NCBI GenBank assembly: GCA_963693305.1
Contig: OY855916.1
Span: 4,161,001 to 4,225,000 of the forward strand
DNA from: Meandrina meandrites
Lineage: Eukaryota; Cnidaria; Anthozoa; Scleractinia; Meandrinidae
DNA length: 64,000 nucleotides
Direction: 5' to 3'
A program made the translations under genes and the position numbers. A model generated the notes under the pieces. The model was not told where the DNA came from and searched no databases. It saw only the letters and a list, made by a program, of their open reading frames with translations. Positions 42,965 to 53,980 of the stretch are shown here, piece after piece. Each line of letters starts with the position of its first letter. Position 1 is the stretch's first letter.

Positions 42965-43011
42965 TGACGTCAGGTAATTAAAGAAGAATCACGTGATTGA
43001 TTTTAGCCAAT
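42965..43011 (-). promoter_or_regulatory. CRE + E-box + CCAAT promoter, copy 3
   Basis: TGACGTCA at 42,965-42,972 followed by CACGTG and CCAAT at the same spacing as copies 1 and 2. Confidence 0.4.
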
Positions 43012-44304
43012 TGCGCGCGCGGATTTTGGTCATTGAACGAATATTGTTTATTAAATCATGCATTGTGTGTAATATTCACCCGGGGGCATTGAATGACGTT
43101 TTGGGATTCCTCAAGGAGTCATGTTATGAATGGCGTGACCAACGCAATGTGGAGTATTTTTGACCGTACGCTGGGAACTAAAGTTCCTTCCCCAGGCTGC
43201 TTGAAAAAATGGAAAATCACAAGAAATTTCGCTTGATAAATGCGTCTAACAATATAACAGCGTTATACAACGCACTCACCACTGAATTTAAATGGTAGAA
43301 TTGTAAAATGTACCAGATAAGCATATTTTTAGATGGATTATCTAAAAAATTAAATAATGGCAAGCATTGGATAAACGTTATATGTACTTTTGTCGGGCTG
43401 TTCGAAAATGGAGCGAAACCATAGCGGTGTTCAACAGCATATTCACCGTTCAGCTTTATTTAAAAGAACAATCGTACAATGTACCAGATGCTATATCTTC
43501 CAGAAAATCAAGCAACGTTCTACCGTATGAGGTAAATTAACGTGACTACACAAAATCGTACCTGAATATATATGACTAACATAATCATAAATCATCAATC
43601 ATGCACAATCGTAGACCGCATACACGGATTCTGACATCCAAAATTTCAATCCACTCCGTTTATTCAATACGAACAACCAACACACACAAGAAACCCAGAA
43701 TAGTGTTCTGCCTCGCTATCGCTTGCCAGCAATAAATGCCATTGCGTCCCTCATAGAATGTGCGGACTTGGCAACATTCTCTTTGCCATCATGACATATG
43801 CGATCATGTTTCTTTTGAAATCATATTTCACATGAGCTACAGTCGTCGATTTTCCGAATATTTTTTTCTATTTTAAGAGTTAAAGGTCCTTTGTCACGAT
43901 AATACGCATGTGCGGTCTTGATTGACACGGAAGTTTTTTGACCAATAGAAATCGTAATACTCAGAACTAGTATGAACATAAGTCCTCGACTATATTAACA
44001 TAAAAACGCAAAGTATGTCATTTAAATCATTCACAAATGGCCAAATCCTTCTTTAGTACCGTTATTGTAAACTTTTACAAGCCTCACAAGGTCGTTCGGT
44101 TTTTCTCCATAGAACTCAACTTTGAAAAGTGTTCCGTCGGATCAGAAATCAAATTGCCGTACATGCGCGGAAGTGTGTCAAGGGCCCTTAAATGGATTAC
44201 TTTCCTGTGTCATTGATGCGAGTTTAGAAAATCTGAATGACAAATAAATATTTACAAGGCAATCAGGAACGTGTTTATGTCTAAATGTAAATTTCAATCT
44301 TCAG

Positions 44305-44379
44305 GACGCAGGGACTCCGCACTAGAGCAGATGAAATGGGAAGCGGAGCTGAGGAGAAGTAAATGGGATCCGATGAGAG
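44305..44379 (+). CDS. Coiled-coil exon, unit 3
   Basis: 75 nt, looks identical to the unit-2 exon including both splice sites. Phase 1 in and out. Confidence 0.5.
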
Positions 44380-45143
44380 GTAAATTGAAACAGGTCAAAA
44401 GTAAAAGAAAAAGGATAGGCGAGACATCTTATATTGTTAAGTATTTATACAGCTCATTTGTAGCGAATTTTAATGGCTTTTTTTATTGTACTTTTAGTAG
44501 TCTTTTACATAAGTTTTTACATTATTGTAAAGTACCTAGAGCAGGAATGCATAGGTCTATATAAATATTTGTTTATTATTATTTTATTGACGGCCGCATT
44601 AGAAGAGATCAAGGATGAATTTTAGTCGCAGAAAAGGCTAACAGAAGATAAACTGGCAGAGTTCTCGCAGGCTTATTGGTCAAGAACTAGAATATAATTC
44701 TTCACAGTGACCTAACTTGATATGCGCGTGCGATTCACATTGATTAGTTTGTTAACAAATTACCTGCAAAATTTTAACTAGATGTCTTTTCAACTCATTA
44801 AAAGAGAGTTACCATTTACATGTACCGTTGCAAATCGTGAATCTGATCGAATAACGTTTACGAAAAACTTTCATTACAAACTTGGTATAAGTTCTGGCAA
44901 AATAACGTCTCTGTGACGTCAGAGTTAAAACATAGGTAGGCAACACGTGCAAGAGTTATTTTTTTTGGAGGGGGGTGGGGTTGGCAGCAAAACAATGTTG
45001 TTAGGCTGTTGGATATCGGGTTTTAGGTTGTAAGAAAAAATTCACGTCTGTTTGACAGTATTGGTCGAACTGCATACGTAATTTAACCCCGATTAGTAAC
45101 GTCTGCGAAGCAGCGCCACAATCCTTGTTATGAACCCCCAACG

Positions 45144-45734
45144 GAAACCATAGCGGTGTTCAACAGCATATTCACCGTTCAATTTTATTTAAAAGAACAA
45201 TCGTACAATGTACCAGATGCTATATCTTCCAGAAAATCAAGCAACGTTCTACCGTATGAGGTAAATTAACGTGACTACACAAAATCGTACCTGAATATAT
45301 ATGACTAACATAATCATAAATCATCAATCATGCACAATCGTAGACGGCATACACGGATTCTGACATCCAAAATTTGAATCCAATCCGCTTGTATAATACA
45401 GGACAACCAACACACACAGGAACCCCAGAATAGTGTGCTGCCTCGCTCTCGCTTGCCAGTAATAAAGGTCATTGCGTAATTTATGGAATGTGTCAATGTT
45501 GCAACATTCTATTTTGCAGCGTCATAGATGCGATCATGTTTCTTTTAAAATGATTTTTCACAAGAGCGACAGTAATAGATTAAACTGTAATTTTCCGAAT
45601 ATTTTTCAATTTTTAGAGTTAAATGCATTAATTTCCAGTGCCATTGATTCAAGTTTTGAAAACTGAATGGCAATTAAATACTTGCAAGGGAAACAATAAC
45701 GTGTTTATGTCTTTATGTTAATTTCAATCTTCAG
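45144..45734. repeat. Tandem unit 4, truncated left end
   Basis: Matches 31,360-32,246 but is more diverged and shortened. It starts at 'aaaccatagcggtgttcaac' and runs to the acceptor of the long heptad exon. The greater divergence suggests that this, the copy next to the functional exon, is the original and units 1-3 are later copies. Confidence 0.7.
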
Positions 45735-46355
45735 AAGGCATCAGAGACCCACTAGAGCAGCGTACGATAAATGAACTGGAGCAGACGAAAAGTGAACTGG
45801 AGCAGAGGACAAGTGAACTGGAGCGGACGAAAAGTGAACTGGAGCAGACGAGAAGTGAACTGGAGCAGAGGACAAGTGAACTGGAGCGGACGAAAAGTGA
45901 ACTGGAGCAGACGAGAAGTGAACTGGAGCATACGAAAAGTGAACTGAAGCGGACGAAAAGTGAACTGGAGCAGACGAAAAGTGAACTGGAGCGGACGAAA
46001 AGTGAACTGGAGCGGACGAAAAGTGAACTGGAGCAGACGAAAAGTGAACTGGAGCGGACGAAAAGTGAAATGGAGCAGACGAGAAGTGAACTGGAGCAGA
46101 GGACAAGTGAACTGGAGCAGACGAGAAGTGAACTGGAGCAGAGGACAAGTGAACTGGAGCATACGAAAAGTGAACTGGAGCGGACGAAAAGTGAACTGGA
46201 GCAGAGGACAAGTGAACTGGAGCATACGAAAAGTGAACTGGAGCGGACGAAAAGTGAACTGGAGCAGAGGAGGAGAAGTGAACTGGAGCGGACGAAAAGT
46301 AAACTGGAGCAGAGGAGAAGAAGTGAACTGGAGGAGTCTATCAGTGAAATAAAAA
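45735..46355 (+). CDS. Long heptad-repeat coiled-coil exon
   Basis: Acceptor 'atttcaatcttcag' at 45,734; donor AAA|GTGAGA after 46,355; phase 1 in and out. After 'GIRDPLEQRTIN' it reads about 26 tandem heptads of the type S-E-L-E-Q-T-K, S-E-L-E-R-T-K or S-E-L-E-Q-R-T (21-bp DNA repeats, two with small insertions), ending 'SELEESISEIK'. Leucine and Thr/Ile-free charged positions recur every seven residues, so a long, single, highly charged coiled coil is expected. Read without splicing, the frame stops at 46,456. The long minus-strand frames over the same repeat are by-products. Confidence 0.7.
45769..46335. repeat. 21-bp coding minisatellite
   Basis: Repeats of 'gaactggagcagacgaaaag' plus t, in three main variants (cagacgaaa, cggacgaaa, cagaggaca). 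21 bp equals seven codons, so copy number can change without a frameshift. A higher-order order of variants repeats (for example the run at 45,780-45,900). Confidence 0.93.
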
Positions 46356-47335
46356 GTGAGAAAACATCGGACATTTTGTCCGTTTTATGTTCTCGTTATA
46401 CTGACTTTCATTCATCGCTTATAAGAGTAGGCTTGTCGCGAGGTATACTACCGTAAAGTGACTGTCTCTGTAAGAACCACCCACTCGAAAATTCGCTTAA
46501 AACATAATTTTGCTTGAAACTCTGCCAACTAAGACAGAGTTGGTTTAATTCGAAATGGTTTACTGGCCACGTTAGGAGTGATAAATATTTTGCCCCTTCC
46601 AGGCCCACCACAACGTCTGAAAAAATTTAAGAGGGACTTTCAGGAAAAACCGAGCGAAATCTTGATTTCGTGGCAGAGGTTGAAAAATCGATTTCTTTGA
46701 TTTTTTATCCATTTATAGCCATTAGGTAGAAAACAAACCTACTTTATTTTAAGAAAAATAAGAAATTTTTAAAACCCAAAATTAGCTATTATAAACACTC
46801 TTCGAGTTCGCTTAAAAAAAAACACTGAGAGAAGTTTGGGCACTTCCTATCAACAGAAAAACTCTTTCCCTTCCACTAGAAGATAATTACAGTGTTTAGC
46901 GAGACTCGTCAAACTGAAATAATTCAAATATGTGGAACAGGTTTTTAGAATAACAAAAACTTGAATTGATAGTAATTTATTATATATTCATTATTCAATA
47001 TGTGGTCTAACTCCAAAATTTCTCAATCCTCGTTTTAACACACATATAGATATTTTTCTTAAACATACTGGTAAATTAGCCTGGGATGTTGAAAGGATTC
47101 TCTTCGTCAATGTATCGAAGTTAAACAAATGTTTTGAAACCGCACAAAAATTACCTACCTGACGGCTGAACATTTTTTAGTTTCAAAAAGCAACAAAGCA
47201 ATTTTTAAGCGAAATATCCTCTTGCTTCTTCTTCCTTAGCGTTCATCGTAGTCCTTTTCTCTTGAAAAAAGTGAGTATCAGAAATCCAGAACGATCGATT
47301 TCTTTCTTTAAACATTGTTGACTGCCATGGAAAAT

Positions 47336-47403
47336 CGTCCTCGGAGACCCAGTGGCAGCTATACCGTCGGCCCCGCCTAGCTGCCCCTGGGTCTCCGAGG
47401 ATG
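47336..47403. mobile_element. Short MULE-like MITE, 9-bp TSD
   Basis: 68 bp with inverted ends CGTCCTCGGAGACCCAG and CTGGGTCTCCGAGGATG around a short GC-rich middle. Flanks atggaaaat and atcgaaaat differ at one base, an imperfect 9-bp target duplication. Same family as 52,752-52,995. Confidence 0.65.
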
Positions 47404-47559
47404 ATCGAAAATAATTGTGTTACTACCGACTCCGTGACTGACATCGCTACTGCGCAGGCTCAGAGACGTCACAATATGATGTCACATTTTATGTAACGCT
47501 ATGTCACAAAACGGTCGAAGACCAAAGAAGCGGAGAGTTCTACATTTAAAATTCAAATT

Positions 47560-48030
47560 TTAGCTGCTGCACCAGTGCTAAAGGAGACGTCGCTATTCTA
47601 TTCAATAACAACTTTGTTTTTCAACTTGAACGAACATACGTGGATCCCAACGGCAGATTTATTTTCTGTGATATCACAACAGATAAAACAATGTATAACC
47701 ATAGCCACACTCTACGCGCCTGAGAACGATCCTAACTTCTTTTCGAATTTTTTTGATCATCTAAATGATTTTGAGTGCGGCAATGTAATAATTGAAGAGG
47801 AATTCAATTTGGTTTTGAACCTGGATGTAGATAAAAAGGGTGGACTCACTAGAACACATACAGAATCGGTTAAAACATTAAAAGGGCTTTGTACCGAACC
47901 TGATTTAGTGGACGCATGGCGAATCCTTAACCGGGCCAACCGCAGATATACGTGGCGGCGCAAACGCCCAGAAATTCGATGTCGTTTGGATTTCTTTCTT
48001 GTCATGCAAAGCTTGATGGATACTAAAAAG
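47560..48030 (+). pseudogene. LINE (L1/Tx1-like) endonuclease fragment
   Basis: Reads, with one frameshift near 47,690, 'GDVAILFNNNFVFQLERTYV', then 'TIATLYAPENDPNFFSNFF', 'LNLDVDKKGG' and 'DAWRILNRANRRYTWRRK' to 'CRLDFFLV'. These are the apurinic-endonuclease motifs of LINE ORF2. The catalytic 'GDFN' is changed to 'EEFN', and no RT follows. It is a 5'- and 3'-truncated dead copy. Confidence 0.8.
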
Positions 48031-48528
48031 ACTACTCTCTAATAGCACGAAGAGTATTTATGTAATTAGCTTGGCACTCTTTATGCAAATTCGCTTTCAA
48101 CTTGGCCTTTTCACAAACCGCTTTTTTATCACTAATTATAACCTTGATAATGGCGCAAGATGCACCGAAACGTCGGTTCTTATCATATATATTTCTTGTA
48201 TCAATGTATTTCCAAATCGTTTCTTTTAAATCAAACATTTGTGATACAAATTGGCTGAGATATCTCTTTCTTCATATTTGATCAAAATTTGGTTGAGTTG
48301 ATGACGTCATCATTTTGCTAATTTGCATATTTTTAAAATTTGAATATCTCCGGAAAGAAAAGAGATATTTCAAAAAACTAAACGGCAATTATCTTCTCAT
48401 ACAGACTACTTGTTCTTGCTTTAAAACGGCTTAGAAAGGAGAGGTGTTAATTTGATCACAGTAACACTTTAAAATAATGGGGCAAGGTGAATTTTAATGG
48501 TTTTCTTTTTTTTTCTTTCGGCTGACAG

Positions 48529-50225
48529 TTGATGAGAGTCGCATTGTGAGGGAGACCATGAAATTTGAGGCTGAGCATAAAGAATGCCTTTGCGTATGTC
48601 CATACTTGAAAAATGGTGAGGTTGTGGTACATTTGTACGTTTGCGTGAGCGAGTCCGGCATACCGATGGACCTCAAAACAGCCGCCCAAGAGGTCTTTGA
48701 ACCAATGGGAGTGAAACTGGAATGGTCTGATCTGTACAACGACGCTTATAATGTACTGAATGTTACATCTATCGAGTATCCTTCTGGGGAGCCCAACAGG
48801 TTGGAAGCGTCTCAGGTTGATAAAATCGAGAAAGTTATCAACGAACACCTTGACGTTTTCTCGAAGCATCGTAATATCACTGCCTTGCAGCCCTCTTTCA
48901 AAGTCACAAAATCAGTACAGACGGCGGAGAAATGTATTGCAGTTTATGTTCTTGGGAAAGGGAACATTCCACTCGGTGAATCTCCCATTCCTGACACTGT
49001 TGGCTCTTATCCCGTGGACATCGTGAACGGATTTTTTGTTAGGACAGCAGACCCAGAGATGCCCATCAACGCGCATAAGCAGAAGGAGTTTCTTTGCTCG
49101 GGAGCAAGCATTGGTGTGAAAGGTGAAAAATCATCTGGGACTTTGGGTGCAATTGTGGAAGATGAAACCACTGGCACCTTGTATGCACTTTCCTGTGATC
49201 ATGTGATGAACCGTGATAATGTGTCAGAGATAGTTTATCCTGGATTTGACGTCTACCTCAATAGTTTACATTACTATTTGGATCAATACAATACAATAAT
49301 AGGCACAATCATTAACCCTGATGGCGAATTGGAAGAGCTTTCGGTTGATATTCTTGGAGAACCTGAGAAAATGAAAATGAAGTTCGATTCGCTAAAAACT
49401 GAACTAAACGCTAAAATCGATTCCCTAAAAGAGAGTGACAGGCAAAATGAATTATTTCGAGCTCAATCGAAGGACTTGGAGGAGATAGGAAAAGAGTTTC
49501 ACAGATTTTTATCGGAGAAACCAAGAGTCATAGGAAATTACAGCGTTGGTATTAGATCCAATTTGGTATCGCAAAAGAATTCTGACAAAGAATATTACAT
49601 TGATGCAGCCATTTCAGAGCTGACGAAGGACGAAGTAAACGGGTTTAAAGAGAATAAGTCAGTAAAAATAATCGACTCAGCACTTTCCCCAAGCAACGTG
49701 TGTGTTCCAGCAACAACGCAGGCCATGTTGAATGTCGAGGAGGTGTGTAAGAGTGGCGCTGCTACTGGCTTCACCACAGCAAGCGGCCTTTCGGGGGCTG
49801 GATCAAGTATACTTCCACCAATGTATATCAGGCAACAAGGTCAAAGTCTTCCTTTGTTTAATTTCAATTCTGCAATTTTCAAAAAGAAAGAAGCACAATC
49901 GCAACCACAAGAATCGCCTTCTCCCTCTGAAGTCAGTTGGTTTAAGAGCTGTTTGTGCATTCCAGGACAAGCGGGGGAGCCATTCTCTCATGAAGGTGAT
50001 TCTGGAGCTGTAGTCTTTGAAAAGCGAAAACTGAAAGGTTTCTGTCCCGGACTTGGGATCATCTTTGGAAAATTTTTAAATGCATACTTTGTTTTTAGTT
50101 TAGCATCACCATTAGAAGTTGCTCTTGAAAAACTGTCTCAGGAAGTCTCAGACTCGAGATCTGGATCGCCTTGCGCGCTGAGGCTGGCTTCAAACTTAAG
50201 GTATTTATTAAACAACACTTTATGA
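48529..50225 (+). CDS. Trypsin-like peptidase-fold protein, terminal exon
   Basis: Acceptor after 'ctttcggctgacag'; the frame is open from 'DESRIV' through a GTG and an ATG (48,558) to TGA 50,223-50,225. Numbering from 48,546: a conserved-looking N-terminal region 1-180, then a chymotrypsin-like fold with His219 ('YALSCDHVMN'), Asp353 ('EYYIDAAISE') and Ser486 ('HEGDSGAVVF'). 'KSGAATGFTT' (402-411) suits the second beta barrel. A coiled-coil insertion (272-325) sits between His and Asp. The triad order and the GDSG motif fit trypsin/Nal1-like intracellular peptidases; whether it cleaves is unknown. Phase-1 entry matches the exon at 45,735-46,355. If the upstream exons are not used, Met at 48,558 is the likely start. 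Confidence 0.85.
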
Positions 50226-51700
50226 ATTTAAAGCCCTACGATCAAAATGTTGATTTTCATTTTTTTTTTTTACATTTTCGTGTACAATTAGACTCTCGTA
50301 CTCATCTTGCCAAATTTCAATCCATTACGAACATCTGAAGTCAACTTTTTTAACTTTTCTTTGAATGGTAATTACGATCGGCATTGAAAATTACACAAAG
50401 AACAAGTCCACTTTCTCTAATTCACAACCAAGCCTTGGAACAAGGTCAAGTAATAGAGGCCGCAAATTCTCCAAAATGATAGTTAAAGAATGACTTGAAA
50501 TGTTCATAAAGGATTGAACATTGGCAAGGTATGCGAGAAAATCGTATTGTACACGAAAATGTAAAAATGAATATTCACAATTTTATCGTGGGGGCACTTT
50601 AACTCTTTTGTTAAATGTTAAGAGGCGAGGCTTTCTCTGATTACTTACAGTAACAGCCGACAGCCTTCGTATGCGATTTTTGAATAATTCGAACGCTAAT
50701 AAATAGCCCAAATGAACATTCAATTGCTTAAGGTGGCTGACCACAGTTTTTGAACGCGTTCTGTTTGAAAAATAGCTCAAAATCTTCCTTAAGCTTTCCA
50801 GAGCTTTCCTTAGAGTTTTTGTTCACCCTGGGTTGTAAAACTGCGATCATGCGTTATTTCTTTTGGTTGCGGAAAAAGGAACGCTCATCGCAGGTTATGG
50901 GTTGTACGGTAGGTTTTCAAAAAACAATTTGGGACAAACACAGGTTTTTACAACCTTGGACGAGAATCGAAGTGGTCATGACTTATTTGAGCGCATGCAT
51001 GTGTCGCGGGCGATTGAGAAAGACAAAATTAGTCAGTCGTTTATCTTCCTTCTATGTCGTAATTTGTCTGCCCTAGGTTGGGTCTTAAGGTGGTGCCATA
51101 CGCGGACATAATGTTGCGGATACAAAAGTTTCCCTGTCTGTCCGTAGGCGCAACATTTGGTGCGGACACAAAAAGTGTTTCTGATTTCTTTCAGAGACAT
51201 TTTGTGTCCGCAACAAATGTTTCCCCGTTTGCGCAGGATGGAAACAAAACATTTGTTTTATAGTTTCCCGCTCGTTTGCCCACCCAAGAAACATCACGAG
51301 CGACAATGTGACCTCGCTTGCTACCACCCTAGGCCTTAAACACATGTCTGAAACCAATTATCACTATGCATCTGTTGTAGTTTAAAATTATTTTTGGTTT
51401 AAAATTTTTCAAACTAGTTTGATTTTTATTTCCCTTTGTTTCAGATTATGATAATGAATATGAGACGATGAGCAATAGAAATCAAACTAGTTTGAAAAAT
51501 TTAATGATAAATTTAAACCACAACATATACAAGGTTGTTTTACATGCTTCAGGTGCTCAAGTTGTTTCCATCTCTTTTTACATTTGCAGTGAAAAGACTG
51601 AGGTTGCTGACAGCAAAACAGCCGCATCTGAGTGACGTCATCTTAAGACTTGTGTGAAAAACTTCAAAGATAAATTTTCAAGATGTTTATAAAGGCATAT
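50226..51700. other. Intergenic, small inverted repeats only
   Basis: No gene seen. 51,100-51,255 contains repeated and inverted 'gttgcggacac'/'gtgtccgcaac' words around a CT-rich stretch. 51,398-51,425 and 51,480-51,505 are inverted copies of 'tttttcaaactagtttgatt'. The frame at 50,750-51,076 has no identifiable motif. Confidence 0.5.
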
Positions 51701-51701
51701 A

Positions 51702-51823
51702 CTAGAACCCGGAACAACGAAACGGCGAAACCACCGAATCGTTACGGAGTGAAAGCTTGCCGCAAGCAAACCTCAGTAAAAGCTAATCGCAAGCACGTTT
51801 CGTTTCGTTGTTTCGGGTTTTAG
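51702..51823. mobile_element. 122-bp MITE, TA target
   Basis: Inverted ends CTAGAACCCGGAACAACGAA and the inverse of CTAAAACCCGAAACAACGAA (22 bp, three differences), flanked by TA on both sides, as in Tc1/mariner-type MITEs. The middle has 'agcttgccgcaagcaaacc'. Confidence 0.7.
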
Positions 51824-52232
51824 TACAAGCCGTTTATAAACGGAAATTGACTTTCATTGTTTTTTTTTTTGGCTCATGAACTGAAAATTTTAGAAGAATG
51901 TTAGGTGCTGCCAGGTAATATAGCCGGCTTCATGAAGTTTGTTCACTTTATTCAGAGATACATTCTATCCTAGATTGCACTGTTAAAAACAGTAAAGAAG
52001 CGAAATTATTTGGCTCAAGGTCATGGTGCAAAATGTCCGAAAGCTGATAAAACATTTCCTTGTCCAGCCCAACTTGGGCCGACAGGAATTAAGTGACCCA
52101 GCTCAGTCAATAGGTATTTTATACCACCTTTATGTTGCTTGATTTTTTGTTTTTGGAAAGTTGTAAAAAATGTCTAGCTATAGGTGAAAGTTTGAATTTA
52201 CATATTAGATGAATTGTTGACGTGTCTTGCAC

Positions 52233-52450
52233 CGGACTGGCTCACATGGTTGCGCTGGACTCCGGATCGAATGCTAGTACCGGGTTCAAGCCATTGCGTT
52301 GTATTCTTGGGCAAGACACTTCACTCTCATAGTGCCTCACTCCACCCATGAGTATAAATGGGTACCGGCGAATTGTTGGGGCAACCTGACAGGATGCTGG
52401 GGGTAACCCTGTGATGGACTAGCATCCCATCCAGGGAGGAGTAGCAACAC
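52233..52450 (+). mobile_element. tRNA-derived SINE
   Basis: tRNA-like head with 'ggctcacatggttgcgctgg' (A box area) and GGGTTCAAGCC (B box, 52,280-52,290), then the body 'tattcttgggcaagacactt', 'cctcactccacccatgagta', 'aaatgggtaccggcg' and an end 'gatggactagcatcccatcc'. This is the most complete copy here; reverse-strand pieces lie at 13,128, 22,240 and 26,268. Confidence 0.75.
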
Positions 52451-52751
52451 TGTAAACGTACATTTTTAGCTATACCCCCTTTTTGATAAAAATTACTCGC
52501 TTTGCTCGCTTATAGTTTGAATAGTTATGCGCTTTTGCTTGTAAGGTATATTTACCCGCTTAACTAAACAAAAAAAAAAACAGATCTATAACACAAAAAA
52601 GTGCTCTTTTCGATTTTGAAATTTCATGAAATTTTAAGCATTTAATCACTCCGATATTTTGGCTGAATCGGGGCTAAGCGTAAAGCAAAAGGTCCGCCGT
52701 TATGAAATGATAAGAACCCTTTCAAACCGAACTGAAATACTGCAACTAGAG

Positions 52752-52995
52752 CATCCTCGGAGACCCAGGGGCAGTTAGTCGAGTTAAAACGAAGTAAACC
52801 GGGCAGAAATCGTAGCGACGAAAGTTTTCTAAAAAAGTGATAAAAGCCCCTGGGAAACGAGTCTCTCCAGACCATTTCCAAACGGCTCTGCGAATGTTGG
52901 CTCCTGATTGAGCAAAAAAAAACTTTTGCCGCGACGATTTCTGCCCGGTTTACTTCGCTTTGCCCCGACTTACTGCCCCTGGGTCTCCGATGATG
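52752..52995. mobile_element. MULE-like MITE, 9-bp TSD
   Basis: 244 bp. Ends CATCCTCGGAGACCCAGGGG and the inverse of CATCATCGGAGACCCAGGGG. Inner inverted words 'aagtaaaccgggcagaaatcg' region extend the TIR to about 65 bp. CAACTAGAG lies exactly on both sides (52,743-52,751 and 52,996-53,004), the 9-bp duplication typical of Mutator-like elements. The minus frame 52,642-52,998 runs through it. Confidence 0.85.
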
Positions 52996-53341
52996 CAACT
53001 AGAGACGATAGGCGGTAAGAAGCAGAACAAAAGAGCGGCCGGTCCTTTTACTTTCGCAATCTGTACATACCGCATTTATCCACTTCAAATTTTACTTCAC
53101 AGTTATTCGCTTTTACTTCAGTGTAGGAACTGAAGAGAGAAATAAAAAAGATCAATTCGAACGTTAAAACAGTTCACGATCCTAAAATTACAATACATGA
53201 ACAAGATAAGTGATCTTGTTTTACTCGAATTGATTAATCTTCTCTTTTCGGATTTTACGCTTAAAATTTTGTGGATGTAAGATATACACTAATGTTATTA
53301 CGGAAAACATATACTATACACTTATTGAATTCGTCCGAGCA

Positions 53342-53382
53342 CAATATGGAAGATATTTAGATTTCAATATCTTTCCATATTG
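53342..53382. repeat. Hairpin
   Basis: 'caatatggaagatatt' pairs with 'aatatctttccatattg' (one bulge) over an 8-base loop. Confidence 0.7.
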
Positions 53383-53424
53383 GGCGAGGATGAATCCTAT
53401 AAGTATTTTATTATATCGAAGATA

Positions 53425-53980
53425 TAATCCACCAATCAATAGAAAACCATTTAATCAAATTGAAATGAAATAACGTTCATTCAACAAGGCCAAAAAGGCT
53501 CAAAACGGAACGAAACATACGTTCTATCGGGTAATTAACAATTATCCTGCGAAATTGCACGGAATATCGCCTGATACTTAGCCGACGAGGCCGTCGGCCG
53601 GGTTGGCTAAAATCAGACGATATTAACTTCTTGCTACCCGAGCGCGAGGACCGTACTGGGGAATATTGACCCGAGGTCGTGGCAGTACCGACCGAGCGAG
53701 TTCCTTACGTAAACGACCAAGGTCCAAGGGCAATATTCCCCAGTACGGCTCGAGGAAACTCGTTTTAGCAGCAAATTTTAAATTTGCCGGCTTTCGAATA
53801 TCCCGGGCTTGAATATCCCGGGTTTGAAGTTATTTCTTTCGAATGAACGAAAATTTCATTCACCAAATGGCTTCATGTTTACTTGCCTGGATGATTTCAG
53901 TCTAGTATTTTGCTGTCCAACATGGTAAAATATTGGATCGGCATGTGACCACAATGCAGGCATTTGATTGGTGGATTATT
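53425..53980. mobile_element. Foldback-like element with nested inverted repeats
   Basis: Outer arms 'taatccaccaatcaa' (53,425-53,439) and 'ttgattggtggatta' (53,964-53,978). Inner arms 'ccgtactggggaatattg' (53,651-53,668) and 'caatattccccagtacgg' (53,731-53,748) are perfect. No gene. Ends and target duplication could not be fixed. Confidence 0.45.

Larger units (their letters stand above)
42588..45143. repeat. Tandem exon-bearing unit 3
   Basis: 2.56 kb from 'gaacaagtgaggcaaaaatc' to the joint at 45,144, where 'aaccccc' jumps straight to 'ggaaaccatagcgg', skipping the promoter/first-exon part of the next unit. It contains a frameshifted first exon, promoter, coiled-coil exon and LINE tail. 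Confidence 0.8.
46356..48528 (+). other. Proposed intron between coiled-coil and protease-like exons
   Basis: 2.17 kb. Ends with the pyrimidine tract and 'cggctgacag'. It contains a short MULE-like MITE (47,336-47,403) and a degraded LINE endonuclease (47,560-48,030). The rest (46,460-47,300 and 48,040-48,500) shows no gene. Confidence 0.5.

Noticed and set aside
45724..46374. Long minus-strand frames (up to 216 codons, Ser/Leu- and Pro/Val-rich)
   Set aside because: They are the reverse of the 21-bp heptad minisatellite. The plus-strand frame has splice sites and a coherent coiled coil; these do not.
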